Positions 22,295-31,444 of a stretch of 64,000 nt of DNA are shown piece after piece; positions within the stretch are counted from its first letter, which is position 1, and every line of letters starts with the position of its first letter. The stretch comes from Bacteroidales bacterium UBA1715. GTDB lineage: Bacteria; Bacteroidota; Bacteroidia; Bacteroidales; UBA1715. The position numbers and the translations under genes were made by a program. Below the pieces are notes generated by a model that worked only from the letters and a program-made list of their open reading frames with translations, had not been told where the DNA came from and did no database searches. The DNA lies in contig DCIX01000025.1 in NCBI GenBank assembly GCA_002317135.1, positions 62,001 through 126,000 on the forward strand. Direction: 5' to 3'.

Positions 22295-24706
22295 TTACAA
22301 TAACAAACTACCTATTGTGTAAACTACAAACGCCAAAAGCCACGCTACAGCCGTATTATAAATAACAGTAAACGCAGCCCAACGCTTTTTCCCCGACTCA
22401 CCATAAACAGCGCTAATTGTTGCCATACAAGGGAAAGTCAACAGCATAAACACCATCATTGCCATTGCAGAAGCGGCAGTAAATGTTCCCGCACTGAGAA
22501 TATTTTCTCCCAAAGTATCTTCGTCTTCATTTCCATATAAAACGCCAAGTGTACTCACTGCAATTTCTTTAGCTGGAAGACTTGCAACAACAGCGACACT
22601 AGCACGCCAGTCAAAGCCAAGCGGCTTCATTACTGGTTCCAATAATTTTCCAAACTTGCCCAAATATGAATCTTCGCAATTCTTTGCATCTGCAGGTGCT
22701 TCTACCATTACAACTTCGCCAGTTTCTGTAGTTTGTTCTACCAATGGTCGAGGGAAATAGGTAAGCACCCACACAATTATAGTTGCAGTAAGAATAACTG
22801 TGCCTATCTTTTTCAAATATTCAAAACATTTATCCCACATGTGTTTTAACACAGCTATAACTGTTGGCATTCTATATGGAGGAAGTTCCATCACAAATGG
22901 TGTTTCATCTTCGCCAAACTTTATAGCACGAAGGATTTTCGCGGTAAATGCAGCAACCAAAATTCCCAATAAATACAATAGTATCATAACTGTAGCTGCA
23001 TGATTCGGGAAGAATGTACCAGCAAACAACACATATATAGGTAAACGAGCACTACAAGACATAAATGGCACTATCAACATGGTTATCAGTCGACTACTAC
23101 GGCTTTCTATCGTTCTCGTAGCCATAATTGCAGGAGCATTACAGCCAAAGCCCATCAACATCGGGATGAAAGATTTGCCATGTAAACCCATTTTGTGCAT
23201 CAAACTATCCATAATAAATGCCGCACGCGACATATATCCAGAGTCTTCCATTAAAGAAATAAAGAAGTACAGCAACAAGATATTTGGCACAAATGAACAT
23301 ACTGCTCCAACACCTGCAAGAATGCCATCAACTAATAACGAACGCCAAGCAGAATCCGACATAATTGAATTCAATACGTCTGTCAATGCAGTGAATCCCA
23401 TATCTATCCATTCTTGTGGATATGAGCCTAATTGGAATGTCACAAAGAACATCAGCCACATAATAAATATGAACAATGGAAAACCAAACCACTTGTTCGC
23501 AACCATACGGTCAATTTTACGGGACACTCTATTGATATCGATTTTACCTTCTTCAAAAGTTTCTTGCAATGCACCAGAAATAAAGCCATATTTGGCATCG
23601 CTTATGGCTGTTTCTATATCGTTACTCAATTCTCTTTCAATTGTTTGCCGAGATTTTTCTGCAACATTCTCCCATTCTTTGAATTGTTTGCAAGATTGTA
23701 GGACAGAAACTGCTTCCGTATCTCCTTCTATCAATTTTATAGACCAATAACGGGCAGGAAATTGCTGAGGCAAGTCATCTACGGTATGCAAGGCAGATGA
23801 CAAGGCACGAATTTCTGGTTCCATTACCGTACCATAATTAATATGTATATGACGAGTATGTTGATCGTGTTCTTTTTCCTCGAAAACAGAGATAATTGTA
23901 TCGAGCAAGTCATTCAAACCCTGACCATTTTTTGCCACAGTCGGGACCATCGGAATACCCAACATAGAGCCAAGAGTATTGTAATCAAGAGTTGCTCCAC
24001 TTGCCGACAATTCGTCGTACATATTCAAAGCAACAACAACACGCTGACTAAGGTCAATCAACTCTGTTGTCAAATATAAATTTCGTTCAAGATTTGAAGC
24101 AACTACCGCATTTACAATAACATCGGGCATAGTTTGCTGTAAATGTCGGCGAACATAGACCTCTTCTGGGGAATATGCTGACAATGAATATGTTCCTGGC
24201 AAATCTGTAACATTGAAATGGTAACCTTTATAGTTAAAATGTCCTGTTTTTACATCAACAGTGACACCGCTATAATTACCAACATGTTCATTCCCTCCCG
24301 AAAGAGCATTAAACAACGACGTCTTGCCACTATTTGGATTTCCAACAAAGGCAATATTTATAATGTTACGCTGCGTTGTTTTATGAAAATCTTTCTTGCA
24401 ACTGCCACAACAGCCACAATCATCACACGAAAAATAGGTAGGAGCACTTGCATCTTCACCAGAAATCAATGCGTCGGCCATATCTTCCGACAAAACTTCA
24501 ATCAAGTCCGCCTCTGCACGACGGAGCGACACATCATACCCCATAATTAGGTATTTTATAGGATCGTTCGTAGGAGCATTTATTACCGAGGTAACCTTAT
24601 GACCACGCACAAAGCCCATTTCCATAATTCGTTTACGAAAACCGCCATGGCCCGAAACCCTTACAATTACCGCCGACTCACCGTTCTTTAACTCCGATAA
24701 CTTCAT
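22295..24706 (-). CDS. feoB: Fused ferrous iron transporter FeoAB
   Basis: An 803-residue fusion of FeoA (1-75, SH3-like) with FeoB, the inner-membrane Fe(II) transporter. The linker is cysteine-rich (Cys 94, 97, 99, 100, 103). The G-domain has G1 GNPNSGKTS at 122-130, the G2 threonine region VGNYSGVTV, G3 DLPGTYS and G4-like NMYDE. The membrane part has about ten helices with the Gate regions near LLYFFISLMEDSGYMSRAA and GFGCNAPAI. The FeoA-FeoB fusion is frequent in Bacteroidetes. A promoter sits 20 nt before the start; regulation by iron is likely but no Fur box was recognised. Confidence 0.95.
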   Translation of the reverse strand: MKLSELKNGESAVIVRVSGHGGFRKRIMEMGFVRGHKVTSVINAPTNDPIKYLIMGYDVSLRRAEADLIEVLSEDMADALISGEDASAPTYFSCDDCGCCGSCKKDFHKTTQRNIINIAFVGNPNSGKTSLFNALSGGNEHVGNYSGVTVDVKTGHFNYKGYHFNVTDLPGTYSLSAYSPEEVYVRRHLQQTMPDVIVNAVVASNLERNLYLTTELIDLSQRVVVALNMYDELSASGATLDYNTLGSMLGIPMVPTVAKNGQGLNDLLDTIISVFEEKEHDQHTRHIHINYGTVMEPEIRALSSALHTVDDLPQQFPARYWSIKLIEGDTEAVSVLQSCKQFKEWENVAEKSRQTIERELSNDIETAISDAKYGFISGALQETFEEGKIDINRVSRKIDRMVANKWFGFPLFIFIMWLMFFVTFQLGSYPQEWIDMGFTALTDVLNSIMSDSAWRSLLVDGILAGVGAVCSFVPNILLLYFFISLMEDSGYMSRAAFIMDSLMHKMGLHGKSFIPMLMGFGCNAPAIMATRTIESRSSRLITMLIVPFMSCSARLPIYVLFAGTFFPNHAATVMILLYLLGILVAAFTAKILRAIKFGEDETPFVMELPPYRMPTVIAVLKHMWDKCFEYLKKIGTVILTATIIVWVLTYFPRPLVEQTTETGEVVMVEAPADAKNCEDSYLGKFGKLLEPVMKPLGFDWRASVAVVASLPAKEIAVSTLGVLYGNEDEDTLGENILSAGTFTAASAMAMMVFMLLTFPCMATISAVYGESGKKRWAAFTVIYNTAVAWLLAFVVYTIGSLLL

Positions 24707-24725
24707 ATCCTATAAATTTCTTGCA

Positions 24726-24756
24726 CAAACATACACACAAGCAGAAAATTATGCAA
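24726..24756 (-). promoter_or_regulatory. Promoter of feoAB
   Basis: Minus-strand TTGC (24756-24753), then 19 nt, then TATGTTTG (24733-24726), a perfect -7 element. The start codon is 20 nt downstream, which leaves a very short leader. Confidence 0.7.
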
Positions 24757-24814
24757 TCACTATTTGTTGTGATTTCTTTCTTTTTTAATGAATACAAAAA
24801 TTTATATCTTTGAC

Positions 24815-24822
24815 TCAAGAAT
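24815..24822 (+). promoter_or_regulatory. -7 element of the TPR/SpoIIE gene
   Basis: TATCTTTG matches TAnnTTTG and lies 14 nt before the ATG at 24836. No convincing -33 element was found at 19 nt. Confidence 0.5.
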
Positions 24823-24835
24823 GTTCTTTATAAAA

Positions 24836-27409
24836 ATGAAAAAAATCTTTTCACTATTACTCCTTTGTTGTTCCGTGTTTTCTTATGCGCAAACACAAAA
24901 TACCATTGATAGTCTTGAAAATACGCTTAAGACAGCCAAAGGAGACAATAAAATTACGACACTACAAAAACTGTCGGTTTTGTATCTGAACGAATCGCCA
25001 CAAAAAGCATTCGAAACTGCATATAAATCATTCTATTACACTTCATTTAGCACAAATTCAACATTACTTTCCGATGCCTATTACACCATTGGATACCTTC
25101 ATTCTAAAACAAGTTCCTTAGATTCGGCAAAGTTTTATTTCAACAAAGCATTACAAACAAGCGAAACAAACGAACAAACAGCCAAAGTGCTTGACAACCT
25201 TGGTATAATTTACAGAGAATTAAGCAATTACGACTCATCGCTCGTTTGCCACGAACAAGCTTTAAAATTAGAACAAGTTATCGGCGACCGCGAAGCTATC
25301 TCGGTCTGCTACAAAAACATAGGCAACGTACACATGCAAATGGCTCAATACGAAGATGCTTTAGAATACTACAAACTTGCCTGCGAACAACGATCCACCG
25401 AAAACGACCAAAAAGCAATTGCCTCGTTATACAATAACATGAGCAACGCACTCGTTGGACTTAACCAATATGGCGACGCATTGTCATATTTAACACAAGC
25501 TGTTGATTTACAAGCACAAATCGGCGATAAAGCCGACGAAGCCTATACACTAAACGGCATCGGTAACTTCTATTTCCGATTAAAAGTTTACGACAAAGCC
25601 CAAGAATATTATACCAAAGCACTTGATTTGCGTCTGCAAGTTGGAGACAAAAACGATATTGCCGCATCGCAGTTCAATATTGCTACTGTTCACAGAGATT
25701 TAGGAAACTATAGAGAAGCACTTAAATACTATGAGCAGGCGTTGGAATTGCGTAAGCAAACCGACAACAAAGAAGCACAAGCATTGATTTACAATGCCAT
25801 AGGCGGAACCTACAAAAATCAAAAAGCGTATCAGAAAGCAATAGACAACTATTTTTTTGCATTGGAAATCAATGAAAAAATTGGCGGGAAAAAGAATATT
25901 GCCAGTTCATACGAACGACTTGGTATGATTTATAAAGACACCTGCTTATATGACAAAGCAGCAAACTACTATCAAAAGGCAATTCAAGAATATCTTGCCA
26001 TTGGCGACACGCTTAATGTGGGCAGAATGTATAATTTCTATGGAAACCTCAACAAAGAAAAAGGCGACATGACTGCCGCAATGCAATGCTACGAGAAAGC
26101 AATGCATTTCTACCAGCACAATACTCTCGGATTGGCCTACACAACATTCAACCAAGGAAAAATAACAAACTCAGAATCTCATTATACACGAGCATTAGGA
26201 TTTGCCGAACAATGTGAAGAAAAAACCTTGGTACGCGACATATTATTTGCCTTATACACGCTTAAAAAACAGCAAAATAATACAGAACAATCTTTGTCGT
26301 ATTACGAACGATTTGTCGCTTTAAAAGATTCTATAGAAAATGACAAAAACAGGGAACGAATCGCAGAACTTGAATTTGAATCAGACATAAAAGTATTGGA
26401 ACACGAAAACGAGAACCAACTGCTCCGTCTGCACGAAGAAGAATTGAAAAACACACAAATCCATACGTTAATCGGATTTCTTTGTCTGATTTTACTTGCA
26501 ATTTTGGGATTTTTCATCATACTCTACAAGCAATTATCGCAAAAGAAAAACGCATTTAATCTATTGACTCAAAAACAATTAGAAGTTGAATCCGCATACA
26601 GCGATGTTAAAAAAGTGAATGAAGCTTTAGCACACAAAAACTCACAGATAACGGATAGTTTAACATACGCAAAACGCATACAAAAATCCATTCTACCTTC
26701 GGAAACAGACATTGCTACTGTTTTCCCGCAACATTTCATCTATTATCTTCCAAAAGAAATAGTTAGCGGTGATTTCTATTGGTTCTCGCAAACGGATTCG
26801 TATGTATTTTTTGCAGCAATTGACTGTACTGGTCACGGAGTTCCAGGAGCATGTATGTCGATGGTAGGCAATACTTTACTAAACCAAATTATTAACGAAA
26901 GTAAAATCACTTCGCCTGCGGAGATATTGAATCAACTTGACAGCGAAGTTATCAAGACATTGCATCAAAACGGAGACAACAACTCGCAAGAAGATGGTAT
27001 GGCAATTTCGCTCATTCGTTACGACAAAAGTAAATCCGAGATTGTGTTTGCTGGTGCCGGACAAAAAATTCTCATCCATCAAAACAATGAATTGCAAGAA
27101 TATACAACATCACTGTATAGCATTGGTGGAATGCATGCTTATAAGCAAACAAAAAACATTACTTTCGAAGAAATAGTCATTCCAGTAGAAACTGGTGCAA
27201 CAATCTATCTATATTCCGACGGATATGCCGACCAGTTTGGACACGAGAAAAACGAACGATTCTCTTCGCAAAAATTCAAACAAATGATTGCCGATATGCA
27301 GGCAATGGATATGTCGGAGCAGTTTATGAATGTGTCAAGAACATTTGATGCTTGGAAAGGTAGCGAGAAACAAATTGACGACATTCTTGTTGTTGGTTTA
27401 AAACTATAA
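24836..27409 (+). CDS. TPR sensor with SpoIIE/PP2C-type phosphatase domain
   Basis: An 857-residue protein with a signal peptide (ending SYAQTQ), about ten tetratricopeptide repeats in the periplasm (to about residue 500), a coiled coil, one membrane helix (LIGFLCLILLAILGFFIIL), a second coiled coil and a cytoplasmic SpoIIE-like phosphatase (about 620-857). Phosphatase motifs: AKRIQKSILPSE, VSGDFYW, DCTGHGVPGACMSM and YSDGYADQFG. It likely senses an envelope signal and dephosphorylates a Ser/Thr-phosphorylated regulator such as an anti-anti-sigma factor. The start at 24836 (MKKIFSLLLL) is chosen for the signal peptide. An AlkD-like gene follows after 2 nt. Confidence 0.9.
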   Translation: MKKIFSLLLLCCSVFSYAQTQNTIDSLENTLKTAKGDNKITTLQKLSVLYLNESPQKAFETAYKSFYYTSFSTNSTLLSDAYYTIGYLHSKTSSLDSAKFYFNKALQTSETNEQTAKVLDNLGIIYRELSNYDSSLVCHEQALKLEQVIGDREAISVCYKNIGNVHMQMAQYEDALEYYKLACEQRSTENDQKAIASLYNNMSNALVGLNQYGDALSYLTQAVDLQAQIGDKADEAYTLNGIGNFYFRLKVYDKAQEYYTKALDLRLQVGDKNDIAASQFNIATVHRDLGNYREALKYYEQALELRKQTDNKEAQALIYNAIGGTYKNQKAYQKAIDNYFFALEINEKIGGKKNIASSYERLGMIYKDTCLYDKAANYYQKAIQEYLAIGDTLNVGRMYNFYGNLNKEKGDMTAAMQCYEKAMHFYQHNTLGLAYTTFNQGKITNSESHYTRALGFAEQCEEKTLVRDILFALYTLKKQQNNTEQSLSYYERFVALKDSIENDKNRERIAELEFESDIKVLEHENENQLLRLHEEELKNTQIHTLIGFLCLILLAILGFFIILYKQLSQKKNAFNLLTQKQLEVESAYSDVKKVNEALAHKNSQITDSLTYAKRIQKSILPSETDIATVFPQHFIYYLPKEIVSGDFYWFSQTDSYVFFAAIDCTGHGVPGACMSMVGNTLLNQIINESKITSPAEILNQLDSEVIKTLHQNGDNNSQEDGMAISLIRYDKSKSEIVFAGAGQKILIHQNNELQEYTTSLYSIGGMHAYKQTKNITFEEIVIPVETGATIYLYSDGYADQFGHEKNERFSSQKFKQMIADMQAMDMSEQFMNVSRTFDAWKGSEKQIDDILVVGLKL

Positions 27410-27411
27410 CT

Positions 27412-28074
27412 ATGGCGACACCGTTAGCAGAAGCATTGATTTTTATACGCCATCATCAAGATGGTGAAATTGCCGAAAAAATACGCGAAAGCGGCTTACA
27501 ATATAATATGAATTACGGCGTATCGTCGCTACTTTTGGCAAATTATGCCAAAGCACGCGAACGCAACCAAGAACTTGCCGACCAATTGTGGAAAGAGAAT
27601 TTCCGTGAGGCAAAATTGCTGTCGTTTATGTTTGCCGAATATGAAAACTGTACCGATTCAATTGTACAGCAATACATTACAGGCTGTGTAAACAACGAAA
27701 TGGCGGAAATTGCCGTGACGTATTTTTTTGCAAAACTTGCCAATGCATTCGACTATGCAAAAGATTGGATTCTATCGGAAAACCGTTATATAAAAATGGC
27801 GGGGTACCTTACTCTTGTTCGCTTAACAATGACAAAAAAATTAAGCGATAAAAACGACGTATTGGTATTATTTCCAGCCATAGAAAAAGATATCGTTTCC
27901 GACGATTACTTTGTATTTCAATCAGTTAGCAAGCTGTTACAAGAATTAGGATTCCGTTGTCCGGAACAGAAGCCATTATTAATTGAAAAATTACAATACA
28001 TTTGTGAGGAAAATAAATCCTCAAAATTTGAGTTACAACTAAACGAATTATTAGAAAACATACAAAACTTTTAA
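27412..28074 (+). CDS. AlkD-like HEAT-repeat protein (DNA alkylation repair family)
   Basis: A 220-residue all-helical protein with the pattern of the DNA alkylation repair enzyme family: N-terminal Y--NYGV--LLLANYAKA, LWKENFREAKLLSFM and MAGYLTLVRLTM (parts). These HEAT-like repeats form an arc that can bind DNA and remove bulky alkylated bases in AlkD; several relatives are not glycosylases. Key active-site residues were not all verified here, so activity is uncertain. Only 2 nt separate it from the TPR/SpoIIE gene. Confidence 0.75.
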   Translation: MATPLAEALIFIRHHQDGEIAEKIRESGLQYNMNYGVSSLLLANYAKARERNQELADQLWKENFREAKLLSFMFAEYENCTDSIVQQYITGCVNNEMAEIAVTYFFAKLANAFDYAKDWILSENRYIKMAGYLTLVRLTMTKKLSDKNDVLVLFPAIEKDIVSDDYFVFQSVSKLLQELGFRCPEQKPLLIEKLQYICEENKSSKFELQLNELLENIQNF

Positions 28075-28085
28075 ATAGACACATT

Positions 28086-28829
28086 ATGGGAATGTTAGCA
28101 AAAACTTCGAATCCTGCATTTTCGGGTAATGTATTTGAACAACAAACTCGCACATTTGCAGCAAACTCTATGACTCTACAAGGTACAGTTAATAAGAGTT
28201 TAACATTATTAGGTCTTATTTTGGTAGCTGCCTTAGTCACATGGAAAATGGCTTTTGCAGGAAATGGAATGGTTATGCCATTGATGATTGGCGGTTTGAT
28301 TGTTGGAACAATCAGTTCGTTCATTACCATTTTCAAGCCAGAGAAAGCAAAAGTAACTTCTGTTATCTACGCTATTGCCGAAGGTTTGGTATTAGGAGGT
28401 ATTTCTGCAGTTTACGAAATGGGTAATGGCATAGTATTCAATGCAATACTTCTTACCATAGGCGTATTTTTCGTGATGTTGTATTTGTACAAGCAACGCA
28501 TTATTCAACCAACACAAAAATTCATGATGGGCATAGTTGCCGCTACAGGAGCTATTGCAATTGTTTACCTAATTGACCTTGTAATGGGATTCTTCGGTTC
28601 GTCTATCGGATTCCTACACAGCAATGGTCCACTTGGAATTGGCATCAGCCTTATTATAGTTGCTGTTGCAGCACTAAACTTTATCCTTGACTTCAAGAAT
28701 GTGGAAGACGGCGTTGCCAACGGTGCACCAGAATATATGGAATGGTACTGTGCATTCGGTCTTATGTTGACCTTGGTATGGTTATACTTGGAAATGCTAC
28801 GATTGCTTTCGAAATTGAATAGAGACTAG
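28086..28829 (+). CDS. Bax inhibitor-1/YccA family membrane protein
   Basis: A 247-residue inner-membrane protein with seven hydrophobic helices and the family's start, SNPAFSGNVF, and late ALNFILDFKNVEDGV motif, which has two acidic residues that form the pH-sensitive latch in relatives. YccA-type proteins modulate membrane proteolysis (FtsH) or leak ions; the role here is unknown. It is 11 nt after the AlkD-like gene and is closed by the terminator at 28858. Confidence 0.9.
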   Translation: MGMLAKTSNPAFSGNVFEQQTRTFAANSMTLQGTVNKSLTLLGLILVAALVTWKMAFAGNGMVMPLMIGGLIVGTISSFITIFKPEKAKVTSVIYAIAEGLVLGGISAVYEMGNGIVFNAILLTIGVFFVMLYLYKQRIIQPTQKFMMGIVAATGAIAIVYLIDLVMGFFGSSIGFLHSNGPLGIGISLIIVAVAALNFILDFKNVEDGVANGAPEYMEWYCAFGLMLTLVWLYLEMLRLLSKLNRD

Positions 28830-28857
28830 GATAGTGATTAGTTATTAGTGATTAATA

Positions 28858-28892
28858 AGACGCAGAATCAAGATTGGTTCTGCGTTTTTTAT
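28858..28892 (+). terminator. Terminator after the Bax inhibitor-1 gene
   Basis: An 8-bp stem (28861-28868 with 28879-28886), extended by weak pairs at the base, has a 10-base loop and is followed by TTTTTTATT on the plus strand. A short direct repeat, TAGTGATTA twice, precedes it. Confidence 0.8.
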
Positions 28893-28938
28893 TGCATTGT
28901 TTCAATAAACAAAGTCAAACTTTTGTAAAAGAATAATC

Positions 28939-29032
28939 GTATGCCGTTAGGCATACACACTTGGTAGAAACAAAGGATTTCCGCCACCATACATTCCGTA
29001 GGAATGAACCGATATGGTTTGTTTCTGCGGAA
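28939..29032. repeat. Cluster of short palindromes
   Basis: GTATGCC-GTTA-GGCATAC (28939-28956) is a perfect 7-bp hairpin. It is followed by a nested structure: GAAACAAA/TTTGTTTC (28967-28974 with 29018-29025), CCATA/TATGG (28987-28991 with 29013-29017) and ATTCC/GGAAT (28993-28997 with 29001-29005). TTCCGC (28979-28984) can instead pair with GCGGAA (29027-29032). A T-rich stretch follows. It resembles intergenic palindromic (REP-like) elements rather than a gene. Confidence 0.55.
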
Positions 29033-29110
29033 TTTTTATTGTTAATGCTGAAAGCCTATCATTTTTTTGTAATGACTTTCAGCCATTGGGTGCTGGGGGT
29101 ATATTCTCCC

Positions 29111-29231
29111 GAGACTTCGTCACAGGTTACTTGAATATTGCCTTGCCAGGCAATAGTATATTTTGATTCTTATTGCACATAAAAAAGTAATGGCTGGAAG
29201 CCATTATTTGAGTAACCTGCGACGTAGTCTC
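29111..29231. repeat. Imperfect inverted repeat, 25-nt arms
   Basis: The arm GAGACTTCGTCACAGGTTAC (start of 29111-29135) is repeated inverted at 29207-29231 with 21 of 25 matches. Between and around the arms are smaller hairpins: ATTGCCTTGCCAGGCAAT (29137-29154) and two copies of TGGCTGGAAGCCA (near 29191 and 29257). No frame of note crosses it. It could be a small non-autonomous mobile element or a degenerate REP cluster. Confidence 0.55.
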
Positions 29232-29289
29232 AGGATTGGAATATGTGGAATACATTTGGCTGGAAGCCAATACAAAAATCTCAGAACGA

Positions 29290-29553
29290 CTATTTGCCTT
29301 CTTTCTGTTTATCCAACACTTTTTGTAACGCAACAGCAAGTTGGTCCGGGCAAGATGTTTGTTTTGGGCCACAGGTAATTCCCGACAAGCGTTTGATTGC
29401 CTCTTCGGCAGTCATTCCTTCCACCAACTTACCTATTCCCTTTAGATTGCCATTGCAACCACCATAAAATACAACGTTGGAAATCACATTGTCATTCAAT
29501 TCAAAATCAATCTGTTGGCTACAAGTGCCAACTGTTTTGTAACGATATTTCAT
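29290..29553 (-). CDS. TSCPD domain protein
   Basis: An 87-residue protein of the TIGR03905/TSCPD family. The name motif appears as TSCPDQLAVAL near 67-77, and the FELNDNVISNVVFYGGCNGNLKGI segment precedes it (parts: FYGGCNGN). The same domain is found at the C-terminus of some vitamin B12-dependent ribonucleotide reductases, where its cysteines are used for metal or redox chemistry. As a free-standing protein its role is unknown. It ends a minus-strand run with a GT4 gene 5 nt upstream. Confidence 0.9.
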   Translation of the reverse strand: MKYRYKTVGTCSQQIDFELNDNVISNVVFYGGCNGNLKGIGKLVEGMTAEEAIKRLSGITCGPKQTSCPDQLAVALQKVLDKQKEGK

Positions 29554-29558
29554 ACAAA

Positions 29559-30680
29559 CTACATTAACGATCTATACACCATATCGGTTTTATTAGCAAA
29601 TTCCTTCAAAGTGAATTTCTTTGCTTGTTCAAAACCATCGTTCACTAACTGCATACGAAGATTTTTATTTTCGTGCAGTTCCATTATTGCCCGGGCAATG
29701 CTTTCTATATTGTACGGATCAATATAATAGCAAGCATCGCCTCCAACTTCTGGCAACGACGACACATTACTAATAACTACTGGCACACCGCTCCGGAACG
29801 CTTCCAAAATAGGAATACCAAAACCTTCGTAACATGACGGATACAAGAACATTTCCGCACACTGGTACACAATTGGCAACACATCGTTACCAATTGAACT
29901 GCACACAAAAACCTTATCTTGCAGATTTTCAGCCTCAATATACGCCATCAACTTTTTTTGGCAATCACGACCTTTACCAACAATAACTAATGGTATGTCA
30001 ATTTGATTCTTTATTAGGTTATATGCCTTTACCAACGACAAAACATTCTTTCTATCCATTATGGCTCCAACATACAACAAATACTTCGAAGGCAAGCCTA
30101 CTTTTTCAAGCACTTGATTCTTTTCATCCTCGGAAAAGCGAGCATCAAAAATAGAGCTACATGTTTGATATACAACGGATATTTTCTTTGGATCAACCTT
30201 AAAAAACTTGACTATATCATTCTTGGTTGCCTCGCTGGTTGCAATAATCGCATTAGCATTTTGGCAAGAATTTTTCCACTTTAAATCGTAAATTTTCTTG
30301 TCTATTAAAGGGAAATCACTTGGAAATAATTTATAGATTAAATCATGAATAGTCACTACCGTTTTTATAGTAGTATCTTCAATACCCAATGGCAATTCGT
30401 GACTTAAACCATGATAAATGTCAATATCCTTTTCAACAAGACTATTGACAATCAGATGTGAGCGCCAAAACGACTTCGACATAAAGATACTTGGCGTAAC
30501 TGTTTCAAATTCTTTTGTGAAGAAAAAACTCTCATCGTTATACGTTATCGACGGAGAGTACAAAATATAGGTATTCTCTGGATAATACTCCTTCAAACTA
30601 CGCAACAAACTTCGACTATAATTTCCAAGCCCTGTTGTGTTATGAAACAAACGCTTTGCGTCGAAACCAATTCTATACAT
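29559..30680 (-). CDS. GT4 family glycosyltransferase
   Basis: A 373-residue glycosyltransferase of the GT-B fold. The N-terminal domain begins GFDAKRLFHNTTGLGNYSR, and the C-terminal domain holds LYVGAIMDRKN, VIVGKGRDC and the donor-binding PSCYEGFGIPILEAFRSGVPV with the E-x7-E motif (quoted in parts). It transfers a nucleotide-activated sugar to a surface polysaccharide or lipid in the cytoplasm; the acceptor is unknown. Its ATG overlaps the stop of the LutA-like gene by 1 nt (TAATG). The UDP-glucose dehydrogenase gene two genes upstream may supply substrate. Confidence 0.9.
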   Translation of the reverse strand: MYRIGFDAKRLFHNTTGLGNYSRSLLRSLKEYYPENTYILYSPSITYNDESFFFTKEFETVTPSIFMSKSFWRSHLIVNSLVEKDIDIYHGLSHELPLGIEDTTIKTVVTIHDLIYKLFPSDFPLIDKKIYDLKWKNSCQNANAIIATSEATKNDIVKFFKVDPKKISVVYQTCSSIFDARFSEDEKNQVLEKVGLPSKYLLYVGAIMDRKNVLSLVKAYNLIKNQIDIPLVIVGKGRDCQKKLMAYIEAENLQDKVFVCSSIGNDVLPIVYQCAEMFLYPSCYEGFGIPILEAFRSGVPVVISNVSSLPEVGGDACYYIDPYNIESIARAIMELHENKNLRMQLVNDGFEQAKKFTLKEFANKTDMVYRSLM

Positions 30681-31396
30681 TAGAAGTTAGCTAAAATGTC
30701 AACAATATGTATAACCTTGATAGGTAGATTATTACGATCGATATACGCTTTCATATTCATTAAGCATGAATACTCTGTTCCTGTGATATATTCAGCGCCA
30801 GTCTCTAATGCAAAGCGAACTTTTTGTTCCACCATAGCAGAAGAAATATCTTTCTGTTTAATTGAGAAGGTTCCACCAAAACCGCAGCAAGTCGTACTTT
30901 CTTCCATTTCTACAATTTCCAAGCCTTTCACATTCGAAAGCAATGTACGAGGTTCTGTTACCATACCATATTCGCGCAATGCCGAACAGGAATCATGAAC
31001 GGTTACTTTTGCATTGAAAGTTGCACCTAAATCAGTAACTTTCATAACATTCACAAGAAAATCGCAAATGTCGTAAATCCTATTTGAAAGAGATTCTGCT
31101 TGTTGTTTTTCTGCAGCCTCGTCGAACAACGAAGCATAACGGCGTTTTATGAAACCAGTACAAGAACCACCAGGACTTACAATCATACGTTCGCCCTCAA
31201 AGTCCTTCATAAATTTATGTGCAATTTCCTGTGTTTCTTTTGTATAGCCACTATTAAACTGTGGTTGTCCACAACATGTTTGTTTTGGGTTGTAATGAGT
31301 TTCACAACCAACATGTTTCAATATTTTTATAAGATTCTCCCCTGTTTCAGGTGTTAACTGATCAACGAAACAAGGTATAAACAAATCAACTTCCAT
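30680..31396 (-). CDS. lutA: LutA/YkgE-like (Fe-S) oxidoreductase subunit
   Basis: A 238-residue soluble protein with two CCG domains, which together bind an iron-sulfur cluster: FIPCFVDQ with TCCGQPQFN in the first half and HDSCSALR with TTCCGFGGTF in the second. It matches LutA, part of the LutABC lactate-oxidising complex. lutB and lutC are not adjacent here; the neighbours are sugar-related genes, so the partner genes may lie elsewhere or the role may differ. Cotranscription with GT4 is suggested by the TAATG overlap. Confidence 0.85.
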   Translation of the reverse strand: MEVDLFIPCFVDQLTPETGENLIKILKHVGCETHYNPKQTCCGQPQFNSGYTKETQEIAHKFMKDFEGERMIVSPGGSCTGFIKRRYASLFDEAAEKQQAESLSNRIYDICDFLVNVMKVTDLGATFNAKVTVHDSCSALREYGMVTEPRTLLSNVKGLEIVEMEESTTCCGFGGTFSIKQKDISSAMVEQKVRFALETGAEYITGTEYSCLMNMKAYIDRNNLPIKVIHIVDILANF

Positions 31397-31444
31397 AATA
31401 AAACTTTAATATACAAAAGTAATATTTCTCATTAACTTACGAGC

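Noticed and set aside
22295..24706. Plus-strand frame of 223 codons at 23079-23750 inside feoB
   Set aside because: It mirrors the conserved FeoB membrane region on the other strand; no start context or motifs.
28080..28100. Ribosome-binding sites
   Set aside because: No convincing Shine-Dalgarno motif was seen near most starts, which is normal for Bacteroidetes; none was used to choose a start.
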